Origin: Alloscybalousia sp045595895
GTDB taxonomy: Bacteria > Bacillota_I > Bacilli_A > RF39 > UBA660
DNA length: 64,000 nucleotides
Assembly: GCA_045595895.1 (NCBI GenBank)
Contig: JAZOBJ010000013.1
Span: forward strand, 1 to 64,000
Direction of reading: 5' to 3'
Shown: positions 57,291 to 64,000 of the stretch, one piece after another
How positions within the stretch are numbered: position 1 is the first letter of the stretch
How the letters are laid out: the number at the start of each line of letters is the position of its first letter
Notes under the pieces: model-generated
The model's database searches: none
The model's input: the letters and a program-made list of their open reading frames with translations, nothing else
Told to the model about the DNA's origin: nothing
Translations under genes and position numbers: made by a program

Positions 57291-57350
57291 GTGAATGGTC
57301 TACTAATGGAATTATATCTAATTCTACCAGAGGGGATTAACTTAAAATAG
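57291..57350 (+). CDS. Candidate 19-aa peptide ORF
   Basis: GTG-initiated ORF encoding MNGLLMELYLILPEGINLK, with GGGGTGAGTGGA directly upstream as a strong ribosome-binding site. It starts about 25 nt after the predicted transcription start and ends 5 nt before a strong terminator, so promoter, Shine-Dalgarno, ORF and terminator fit within about 160 nt. The peptide is hydrophobic in its centre. No homologue is recalled; translation is unproven. Confidence 0.4.
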   Translation: MNGLLMELYLILPEGINLK

Positions 57351-57354
57351 AATA

Positions 57355-57390
57355 AAAAAGAATATTAGATTATTCTAATATTCTTTATTT
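57355..57390. terminator. Bidirectional terminator at the rnj 3' end
   Basis: A perfect 13-bp stem (57357-57369 with 57374-57386), TTAT loop, with A-run and T-run; it ends rnj and the small + unit. Confidence 0.92.
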
Positions 57391-59055
57391 TTTAATATCA
57401 ATAATTACTGGTAGGATAATTGGTTTTCTACCGGTTTTTTGTTCAATAAAACCTATTAAATCATTTATTACTTTACTTTTGATTTCGTTAATACCATCTT
57501 TTGAATTATCTAGTCTTTCTTTAATTATACTATTTGCTGTATCTTCAATTTCTTTAATTAGTTCTTCATTTTCATTTACTAGAATAAATCCACGAGTAGT
57601 AATATTAGGTTTAATAAGTAATGTTCTTTTTTCCATATCGATATTAGCAATAACTACTAAGATACCATCATTAGCCATTATTTTTCTATCTCTTAATACA
57701 ACACTACCAACTTCACCTATACGGTTTCCATCTACATAAATATCTTCACCAGATACTTTTTCTTTAGATTTGGTAATGATGTGATCTTTCATAGATAAGA
57801 TATCACCATTTTCTAAAACAAAAGTATTTTCTTTTGGTATACCACATTCGACACCTAGATTGGCATGTCTTTTTAACATACGGTAATCACCGTGGAATGG
57901 CATTAGATATTTAGGTTTAATTAATCTAATCATTAATTTTAACTCTTCTTGATTAGCGTGTCCTGAAGTATGTAGTTCACTTAATGAAGTATTAGTAAAT
58001 ACTTTTACTCCTTTTAAGTATAATTTATTAATAGTTCTAGAAATACTTAATGCATTTCCTGGAATTGGACTAGATGAGAATATTACAATATCATCTGGTC
58101 TTAGGGAGATTTGTCTAAATGTTCCATCAGCCATTCTTGATAGTGCAGCTAGTGGTTCACCTTGACTTCCTGTACATAATAAACATACTTCACTTGGTTT
58201 TAAGTTTTTAGCTTCTTCTGGAGTTATAATAATTTCTTTGTGGTCAATATAACCACCTTCAATTGAAATCTTAATGTTATTATCCATACTTCTTCCAAAT
58301 ACACAGATTTTTCTGTTGTGTTTATAACATGTTTCTACGATATGTTTTAGTCTATAAATATTAGATGCGAATGTTGCGATAATAATACGATCAGATGTAT
58401 ATTTATCAAAAATATCCATTAAAGCATTGTCTACTTTTGATTCACTAATTGACATACCTTCGTTTAAGGCATTAGTTGAATCACTAAGTAATAAGTCAAC
58501 ACCACGTGTTCCAAGTTCAGCCATTTTATGTAAATCTGCCATTGGACCAATTGGAGTTAAATCGAATTTAAAGTCACCAGTAGTAACAACACTACCATTC
58601 GGTGTTTTTAGGTAAATTCCGTGTGAGTCAGGTATTGAGTGCGTAGTTCTGAAAAACTCGATTTCAAAATGTTTAAACTTTAATATATCTTTATCAGTAT
58701 ATGCAAATAAATTATCATAACGTATATTACGATCTTGTAGTTTAATTGCGATTAACTCTTTAGCTTGATTTGGAGCATAAATAGCTGGTACATTTACAGC
58801 TTGTAAGATAAATGGAATAGCTCCTATGTGATCTTCATGACCATGAGTTATAATTAAAGCTTTAATCTTTTCTTCATTTTGTTTTAAAAAAGTATAATCT
58901 GGTAAGACATAATCTATACCTAAAAGTTCTCCTTCTGGAAAACTAATTCCCGCATCAATAATAATAATTTCATCTTCATGCATTAAACAATACATGTTTT
59001 TCCCGACTTCACCTAAACCACCTAAAACAATAATTTTTGTTTCAGTGTTTGACAT
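57385..59055 (-). CDS. rnj: Ribonuclease J
   Basis: Beta-CASP metallo-beta-lactamase nuclease with endo- and 5' exonuclease activity in RNA decay. HGHEDHIGA at residues 71-79 holds the HxHxDH metal site, with SHGI and VTTGDFKFD further ligands and the beta-CASP motifs LSDSTNA and TSGHAN, and the C-terminal domain ends with IILPVIIDIKK. At 556 aa it is like RNase J1/J2; which of the two is not decidable. AAAGGAGAAAAATT lies upstream. The divergent neighbour has its own promoter. Confidence 0.97.
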   Translation of the reverse strand: MSNTETKIIVLGGLGEVGKNMYCLMHEDEIIIIDAGISFPEGELLGIDYVLPDYTFLKQNEEKIKALIITHGHEDHIGAIPFILQAVNVPAIYAPNQAKELIAIKLQDRNIRYDNLFAYTDKDILKFKHFEIEFFRTTHSIPDSHGIYLKTPNGSVVTTGDFKFDLTPIGPMADLHKMAELGTRGVDLLLSDSTNALNEGMSISESKVDNALMDIFDKYTSDRIIIATFASNIYRLKHIVETCYKHNRKICVFGRSMDNNIKISIEGGYIDHKEIIITPEEAKNLKPSEVCLLCTGSQGEPLAALSRMADGTFRQISLRPDDIVIFSSSPIPGNALSISRTINKLYLKGVKVFTNTSLSELHTSGHANQEELKLMIRLIKPKYLMPFHGDYRMLKRHANLGVECGIPKENTFVLENGDILSMKDHIITKSKEKVSGEDIYVDGNRIGEVGSVVLRDRKIMANDGILVVIANIDMEKRTLLIKPNITTRGFILVNENEELIKEIEDTANSIIKERLDNSKDGINEIKSKVINDLIGFIEQKTGRKPIILPVIIDIKK

Positions 59056-59109
59056 AATTTATAATTTTTCTCCTTTCATAAGTTCATAATAAAAGAACTA
59101 ATCGTATAG

Positions 59110-59138
59110 ATTATACTATTTTTTTGCTATTTTGTCTA
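59110..59138 (-). promoter_or_regulatory. Promoter for rnj
   Basis: Read on the minus strand: TAGACA, 17-nt spacer, perfect TATAAT. Confidence 0.75.
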
Positions 59139-59173
59139 TTCTTTTATAATTAGTGAATGTTTTTGACGTAAAG

Positions 59174-59202
59174 TTGATTTTTATATTTAAATATTGTATA
59201 CT
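59174..59202 (+). promoter_or_regulatory. Promoter for the 64-aa gene
   Basis: TTGATT, 17-nt spacer, TATACT. Confidence 0.6.
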
Positions 59203-59240
59203 TTAGTTGTAGTAGTCATAATATGATATAGGAGAATGTT

Positions 59241-59435
59241 ATGGATTTTTGTATATTAGATCAAGATGAACTGAATGTTTTTAAAGAAACAAGCAAAGAA
59301 GAGTTGTTAGATTATTTTTTAACTTTTGTTAATTTTAGTAATTTTAGAGTTAGTAATGGTTTTAAACTTTACTTATCTGGTTCATTTGGTTTACCATTTT
59401 TTAGTGTAATGCACGAAGATATAAAATTAAGATAA
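59241..59435 (+). CDS. Hypothetical protein, 64 aa
   Basis: MDFCILDQDELNVFKETSKE begins a 64-residue, mostly soluble protein with a hydrophobic SGSFGLPFFSVMHED C-terminal section. It has its own promoter, TAGGAGAATGTT and a terminator, so it is a convincing single-gene unit. No family recognised. It lies upstream of the SRP gene cluster. Confidence 0.65.
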   Translation: MDFCILDQDELNVFKETSKEELLDYFLTFVNFSNFRVSNGFKLYLSGSFGLPFFSVMHEDIKLR

Positions 59436-59460
59436 AGACTAGGAAATAGTCTTTTTTTTT
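59434..59460 (+). terminator. Terminator before ftsY
   Basis: An 8-bp stem (59434-59441 with 59447-59454), 5-nt loop and nine or more T. The T-run borders the ftsY extended -10 (59460-59468). Confidence 0.88.
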
Positions 59461-59468
59461 GATATAAT
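59460..59468 (+). promoter_or_regulatory. Extended -10 for ftsY
   Basis: TGaTATAAT abutting the preceding terminator T-run. Confidence 0.5.
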
Positions 59469-59491
59469 AGTTATATTATACAGGAGGATTT

Positions 59492-60541
59492 ATGGGACTA
59501 TTTAATAAGATTAAAAATATTTTTGTAAAAGAAGAAAAGATAGAAGAAAAAGAAAGTGTAGAAGTAGTTGATTTTACTAATGAAGCAGTGGGAGAAACTG
59601 TTGCTAAAGAAGAACAAACAGTTAAAGTTTATGAAAAAGGACTTACTAAGAGTCGTAAGGGTTTTGTTTCAAATTTAATTTCACTTACTTCTCGTTATAG
59701 TAAAATAAATGATGATTATTTTGATGAATTAGAAGAAATCTTAATTATGGCTGATATTGGTGTTAATACAGTTATGAAGTTTATGGATCGTTTACGTGAT
59801 CGTGTAAAACATGAAAAAATAGAAGATCCTAATTTATTAAAAGAAGTTATAGTTGATGAATTATTTATTATTTATGTAGATGATAATATTTTAGAAAGTA
59901 AAATTAAATATAGTGAGAGTAGACCTACAGTTTTATTATTTGTTGGTGTTAATGGGGTAGGTAAAACTACTACCATTGGAAAACTTGCTAGTAAAATGAT
60001 TAGTGAGGGTAAAAAGGTTTTATTAGTAGCTGGTGATACTTTTAGAGCTGGTGCAACTAAACAACTTGAGGAATGGGCTTTTAGGGTTGGCGCTAGTTTT
60101 GTTGGTAGAGAAGAGGGCTGTGATCCAGCAAGTGTTGTTTTTGATGGATTACAAAAAGCTAAGAAAGAAGCTTTTGATGTTGTATTAATAGATACAGCTG
60201 GTAGACTTCAGAATAAAGTTAATCTAATGAATGAGCTTGAAAAAATTAATCGTGTTATTGCTAGAGAAATACCTGATGCACCACATGAGACATTATTAAT
60301 AATTGATGCAACAACAGGTCAAAATGGAATAAGCCAAGCTAAGAGTTTTAAAGAAATTACTAATATTACAGGTATTGTTTTAACTAAATTAGATGGTACT
60401 GCTAAGGGTGGTATCGTACTTGCCATTAAAGAGGAAGTTAATATTCCAGTTAAATATATTGGACTTGGAGAAACAAAAGATGATTTACAACCTTTTGATA
60501 TTGAGACGTATATTTATGGATTATTTAAAGATATGATGTAG
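59492..60541 (+). CDS. ftsY: Signal recognition particle receptor FtsY
   Basis: GTPase receptor at the membrane that docks the SRP-ribosome complex. The acidic N-terminal A-region (about 1-55) is short; the NG domain has GVNGVGKTTTIGKLASKM, DTFRAGATKQLEEW, DTAGRLQNK and TKLDGTAKGG; 349 aa is normal for Bacilli. AGGAGGATTT precedes the ATG. It begins a cluster with ylxM, a HerA-like gene and ffh. Confidence 0.98.
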   Translation: MGLFNKIKNIFVKEEKIEEKESVEVVDFTNEAVGETVAKEEQTVKVYEKGLTKSRKGFVSNLISLTSRYSKINDDYFDELEEILIMADIGVNTVMKFMDRLRDRVKHEKIEDPNLLKEVIVDELFIIYVDDNILESKIKYSESRPTVLLFVGVNGVGKTTTIGKLASKMISEGKKVLLVAGDTFRAGATKQLEEWAFRVGASFVGREEGCDPASVVFDGLQKAKKEAFDVVLIDTAGRLQNKVNLMNELEKINRVIAREIPDAPHETLLIIDATTGQNGISQAKSFKEITNITGIVLTKLDGTAKGGIVLAIKEEVNIPVKYIGLGETKDDLQPFDIETYIYGLFKDMM

Positions 60542-60548
60542 GTGAGTT

Positions 60549-60839
60549 ATGGATAGAAAGATTTATTTTAATAACTTATATGATTATTATCAGGATTTAT
60601 TTACTGATAAACAAAAAGAATATTATGAAGCATATTATTTTAAAGATTTGTCTTTAGCTGAAATAGCTGAAAATAATGGTGTTAGTAGAAATGCTGTTCA
60701 TGGACAAATTAAAATAGTTGAAGAAAAATTAGAATTTTATGAACAAGTGCTTTGTTTATATAAGAAGTCTTTAAAGATGCATGAAATACTTAGAGATGTC
60801 GATAGTGATTTAAGAAAAAGAATAGAGGAAATAATTTAG
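60549..60839 (+). CDS. ylxM: YlxM (UPF0122) sigma-region-4-like HTH protein
   Basis: A 96-aa protein with a C-terminal helix-turn-helix resembling sigma-factor region 4 (LTDKQKEYYEAYYFKDLSL-type layout: FTDKQKEYYEAYY, AEIAENNGVSRNAVHGQI) that acts as an SRP accessory factor encoded beside ffh in many Firmicutes. ATAGGTGAGTT precedes the ATG and gives 7 nt spacing from ftsY. Its product in Streptococcus modulates SRP GTPase activity. Confidence 0.94.
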   Translation: MDRKIYFNNLYDYYQDLFTDKQKEYYEAYYFKDLSLAEIAENNGVSRNAVHGQIKIVEEKLEFYEQVLCLYKKSLKMHEILRDVDSDLRKRIEEII

Positions 60840-60854
60840 TTTTGGAGGGGTACT

Positions 60855-62609
60855 ATGTTTGATAAGATTACTTATGTAGGAGATACTGTAGTTGAAATTA
60901 AGTTACTAGCGGGTATTAATAATAATATTGATATTATGAATATGCCTATTATTTTACAGGATGATAATAAGAGTATTTTAGCTGAAATAAAAGATCTTAA
61001 TTTTGACTCAGTTAAGGCTAAAATGCTTGGTGAAATTATTAATGATAAATTTATTAGTGGTATATTGAGAAAACCAAATCTTAATGCTAAAATCAGATCA
61101 TTAAATGAAAATGAACTTTATTATATAGTTAATAAGGAAGAAAAAGAAAACCTACTGTTAGGTGTTAGTCCTTTTTATGATAATAAATCAGTTTATGTTG
61201 ACATGAATGAACTATTTAGTAAACATACATGTATTTTTGGTAATACTGGTAGTGGTAAGAGTTGTGGAGTAGCTAGAATATTACAAAATGTATTTAATAA
61301 TCCTAGTTTTGTTCCTTTCAGATCTAATTTCTTTATTTTTGATTCAACAGGTGAATATTATTCTGCTTTTTCTAAGATAAATGAAATTAATCCTAATTAT
61401 AATTATCGTTTTATAACTACTAATTCTAATAGTCCATATGAAGGGGAATTATTAAAAATACCAGTATGGTTACTTAATGTTGATGATTTAGCTCTTTTAT
61501 TGTCGGCTAATACACATACACAGATTTCAATACTTGAAAAAACATTAAAATTAGTTAAGATATTTTCTCAAACTGATGAAACGGCAATCAATTATCAAAA
61601 TCATTTAATAGCTAGTGCGGTTATGACTATTTTATATTCAAATCAAGTAGCTGCTAGTAAAAGGGATGAAATATTTACTATTTTAAATACTTGTGCAACA
61701 GATGCGTTTAATTTGAATTCTACTGTACAAGGTATTGGTTACACAAGAAGACTTCAAGATTGTTTCTTGATTGATACTTCTGGTAACTTCTCAGAGAGAG
61801 TTTTACTTACTGAGTATGTTAATAATTATATTAAACCTGAATTAAATAGATATGAACCAGATAAAGTTAATTATTATACTTTAGATGATTTGGAAAGGGC
61901 TTTAAATTTTGCGTTAATTAGTGAAGGTTGGCTTAGAAATGAAAATGTTTATGCTGATGCGATTACTTTAAGGGTTAAATTACATGAGTTAGTAATTGGA
62001 CCTAATAGAAAATTCTTCGAATGTAAGGATTTTGTTAGAATAGATCAATTTATTAGTAGTTTAATAATAGTTAAAGATACAAAATATCAAATAGTTAATA
62101 TTAATTTAGAAGATGTTGATGATAGTTTTGCGAAGAGTGTTGTTAAAATATTTACTAGGCTTATCTTTGATCTTTCTAAGAAGATTCAGAGGGGTAGTAT
62201 TCCATTTAATATTATGTTAGAAGAAGCTCATAGATATGTTCAACATGATACTGATGAATTCTTATTTGGTTATAATATTTTTGATAGGGTAGCTAAAGAG
62301 GGAAGAAAGTATGGAGTTTTAATGACTTTAATTAGTCAAAGACCTGTTGATTTATCTGAGACTGTTATATCTCAATGTTCTAACTTTATTATATTTAAAA
62401 TGAGTCATCCTAGAGATATTGAGTATATTACTAAGATGATACCTAATATTACAGAAGATACTATTGAAAAACAGAAATCACTTCAAGTTGGTAATTGTTT
62501 AGCTTTTGGTTCTGGTTTTAAGATACCTATTGTGGTTAGATTGGAACTTCCTAATCCAGTGCCTCAAGGTAGTAGTTGTGATGTTGTTCATAAGTGGACA
62601 AGTAATTAA
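60855..62609 (+). CDS. HerA-type ATPase (DUF87 family)
   Basis: A 584-aa P-loop ATPase of the HerA/FtsK superfamily. An N-terminal beta-barrel (HAS-barrel-like, about 1-100) is followed by Walker A GNTGSGKS (129-136), STGEYYSAF, Walker B in FNIMLEEAHRYV (about 455-465), and SQRPVDLSETVISQCSNFIIF with DIEYITKMIP, including an Arg and Gln of the type used in hexamer action. HerA proteins pump or unwind DNA and usually work with a nuclease (NurA) or, in anti-phage modules, with SIR2 or similar. No such partner is in the window. It lies between ylxM and ffh, 15 nt after ylxM, with its own GGAGGGGTACT. Confidence 0.88.
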   Translation: MFDKITYVGDTVVEIKLLAGINNNIDIMNMPIILQDDNKSILAEIKDLNFDSVKAKMLGEIINDKFISGILRKPNLNAKIRSLNENELYYIVNKEEKENLLLGVSPFYDNKSVYVDMNELFSKHTCIFGNTGSGKSCGVARILQNVFNNPSFVPFRSNFFIFDSTGEYYSAFSKINEINPNYNYRFITTNSNSPYEGELLKIPVWLLNVDDLALLLSANTHTQISILEKTLKLVKIFSQTDETAINYQNHLIASAVMTILYSNQVAASKRDEIFTILNTCATDAFNLNSTVQGIGYTRRLQDCFLIDTSGNFSERVLLTEYVNNYIKPELNRYEPDKVNYYTLDDLERALNFALISEGWLRNENVYADAITLRVKLHELVIGPNRKFFECKDFVRIDQFISSLIIVKDTKYQIVNINLEDVDDSFAKSVVKIFTRLIFDLSKKIQRGSIPFNIMLEEAHRYVQHDTDEFLFGYNIFDRVAKEGRKYGVLMTLISQRPVDLSETVISQCSNFIIFKMSHPRDIEYITKMIPNITEDTIEKQKSLQVGNCLAFGSGFKIPIVVRLELPNPVPQGSSCDVVHKWTSN

Positions 62610-62611
62610 TG

Positions 62612-62640
62612 AAAAGACTAGTAAATACTAGTTTTTTTTA
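62612..62640 (+). terminator. Terminator before ffh
   Basis: Stem ACTAGT (62617-62622 with 62627-62632), extended by A-T pairs to the T-run; the AAAT loop. Confidence 0.75.
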
Positions 62641-62672
62641 GTATAATATTAATAGTTTATAGGAGGGATAAT

Positions 62673-63980
62673 ATGTTTGAATCACTTGGAGATAGACTTC
62701 AAAATGCTCTTCATAAGATTAAAGGTTATGGGAAAATTACAGAAGAAAATATTTCTGATATGATGAGAGAAATTCGTTTAGCTTTACTTGAAGCTGATGT
62801 TAATTATCAAGTAGTAAAAGAGTTTACAAATACAGTAAAAGAAAAAGCACTTGGTGAAGAAGTACAAAAAAGTATTAAACCTGGAGATTTGTTTGTTAAA
62901 ATAGTAAAGGATGAGTTGACAGAGTTATTAGGTGGTGAAAGTTCTCCACTTAATATGAATGGTAATCCTGCTACTTTGATGTTAGTTGGGTTACAAGGTT
63001 CTGGTAAAACTACTACTATTGGAAAGTTAGCTAACTTCTTAAGAAAGAAGAATAGTAAGAAACCACTTCTTGTTGCGTGTGATGTTTATCGTCCTGCTGC
63101 AATTGATCAGTTGAAACAACTTGGTAAACAACTTGGAATTGAAGTATATGAGGAAGGTAAAAAAGATCCAGTTGAAATTAGTAAAAATGCAATTAATTAC
63201 GCTAAACAAAATGGTTATGATTATGTGTTAATTGATACTGCTGGTAGACTTCATATTGATAAAGAGTTAATGGAAGAGTTACAAAATATTAACGCTGAAG
63301 TTAAACCTCAAGAAGTATTATTAGTAATTGATTCAATGATGGGTCAAGATGCTATTAATGTTATTCAAGGTTTTAATGATAGTTTAAAGTTAACTGGTGT
63401 TATTTTAACTAAGTTAGATGGTGATACACGTGGAGGTGTCGCTTTATCTGTTAGACATTTGACTAATGTACCAATTAAATTTATTGGTGTTAGTGAAAAG
63501 TTAGATGGTTTAGAAAACTTTGATCCTGAGAGAATGGCTGGTAGAATTTTAGGAATGGGAGATATCATTTCTCTTGTTGAAAAAGCTACTGAAGTAATAG
63601 ATGAAGAAGAAGCAATGAGTGCTGCTAAGAAGATGCAGTCTGGTAAATTTGATTTAGAAGATTTTTTAAAACAAATGAAACAGATCAAAAAACTTGGACC
63701 TCTTGAAAATTTAATTAAGATGTTACCAGGAGCTAAGAAAATGGGACTTACTAATGTAAATATTGATCCTAAACAAATGGCTCATGTTGAGGCAATTATT
63801 CTTTCAATGACACCAAAAGAAAGAAGAAATCCTGATATTATAAAAGCTAGTCGTAAAACACGTATAGCTAAAGGTTGTGGACTTTCTGTTCAAGAAGTTA
63901 ATAAATTATTAATGCAATTTGAACAGATGAAAAAAATGATGAAACAGATGTCAAATGGTAATTTTAAAATGCCATTTTAG
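62673..63980 (+). CDS. ffh: Signal recognition particle protein Ffh
   Basis: SRP54 GTPase that binds signal peptides and 4.5S RNA. The NG domain has GLQGSGKTTTIGKLAN, CDVYRPAAIDQLKQL, DTAGRLHID and TKLDGDTRGG; the methionine-rich M domain covers the C-terminal third and ends MKQMSNGNFKMPF. Length 435 aa is slightly short of about 446. A terminator just upstream means ffh has its own promoter (TATAAT region near 62641-62646) apart from the ftsY cluster. TAGGAGGGATAAT precedes the ATG. Confidence 0.98.
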   Translation: MFESLGDRLQNALHKIKGYGKITEENISDMMREIRLALLEADVNYQVVKEFTNTVKEKALGEEVQKSIKPGDLFVKIVKDELTELLGGESSPLNMNGNPATLMLVGLQGSGKTTTIGKLANFLRKKNSKKPLLVACDVYRPAAIDQLKQLGKQLGIEVYEEGKKDPVEISKNAINYAKQNGYDYVLIDTAGRLHIDKELMEELQNINAEVKPQEVLLVIDSMMGQDAINVIQGFNDSLKLTGVILTKLDGDTRGGVALSVRHLTNVPIKFIGVSEKLDGLENFDPERMAGRILGMGDIISLVEKATEVIDEEEAMSAAKKMQSGKFDLEDFLKQMKQIKKLGPLENLIKMLPGAKKMGLTNVNIDPKQMAHVEAIILSMTPKERRNPDIIKASRKTRIAKGCGLSVQEVNKLLMQFEQMKKMMKQMSNGNFKMPF

Positions 63981-63988
63981 GGGGATTT

Positions 63989-64000
63989 ATGAGAAAAAAT
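63989..64000 (+). CDS. Start of next gene, cut by window end
   Basis: ATG at 63989 with GGGGGATTT upstream begins MRKN before the window ends. Too short to identify. Confidence 0.4.

Noticed and set aside
59131..59139. TTTGTCTAT, resembling a 0A box
   Set aside because: It overlaps the -35 of the rnj promoter, which explains it.
1..64000. UGA reassigned to Trp (code 4)
   Set aside because: Trp codons are TGG and several genes end at TGA with full expected lengths.
1..64000. Prophage, IS elements, tRNA genes
   Set aside because: No transposase, integrase, phage structural gene or tRNA cloverleaf was seen.

Overview
The window is a very AT-rich, gene-dense bacterial chromosome segment. Standard bacterial code fits: UGA is used as a real stop (for example at 4345-4347, 6229-6231 and 38387-38389) and Trp is TGG. 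Gene content points to an endospore-forming low-GC Firmicute of the Bacilli lineage, probably one of the uncultured AT-rich gut-type groups (inference; exact order not resolvable here). The evidence is spo0A, spoIVA, spoVIF, a cse60-like gene, an alpha/beta small acid-soluble spore protein, EzrA, GpsB, RNase Y, RNase J, a tyrosine T-box and a Gram-positive type RNase P RNA. No prophage, insertion sequence, CRISPR array, tRNA or rRNA was seen.

Layout. 1-14.1 kb: end of a surface-type repeat protein, then a glycolytic block (gap, pgk, tpiA, later gpmI) with a glycolipid-type glycosyltransferase and a flippase-like membrane protein inside it, then spo0A next to the housekeeping sigma factor, a DUF4143 ATPase, cse60, a Y-family polymerase and an HExxH protein. 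14.1-21 kb: cell wall block with MurJ and three FemA/MurM-like aminoacyltransferases. 21-30 kb: trmB, a lipoprotein, ytxG/ytxH, T-box-tyrS, a membrane-anchored propeller-like protein, and rpsD with its leader. 30-39.7 kb: ezrA, cysteine desulfurase, thiI, spore protein gene, ackA, nrnA, engB, cysE. 39.8-47.5 kb: der, small genes, spoVIF, spoIVA, hup, cca, dnaD, nth. 47.5-57 kb: mscL, a ZIP transporter, ponA-recU (minus), gpsB, rnpB, rodZ-like, pgsA, recA, rny. 57-64 kb: an orphan 320-bp gap, rnj (minus), then ftsY-ylxM-HerA-like-ffh.

Many neighbours match Bacillus subtilis gene order (ezrA-desulfurase-thiI-ssp-ackA; der...spoIVA-hup; dnaD-nth and ponA-recU; gpsB-rnpB; ymfM/rodZ-pgsA-recA-rny; ftsY-ylxM-ffh), so most calls have both sequence and context support. 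Transcription units are short and commonly close with a clear hairpin plus T-run, with the next promoter starting immediately after. Many promoters have a 17-nt spacer or an extended -10 (TGnTATAAT), and many starts use GGTGAT 2-4 nt before the start codon, a shifted register of the full Shine-Dalgarno sequence.

The points most worth a second look are: a triosephosphate isomerase that lacks the usual dimerisation loop; a 34-codon gene behind a perfect 0A box; a complete mini-transcription unit for a 19-residue peptide in the only long intergenic gap; a lone HerA-type ATPase inserted in the SRP operon; three FemA-like enzymes; and two proteins that look like catalytically dead members of the GDPD and DEDDh-exonuclease folds.
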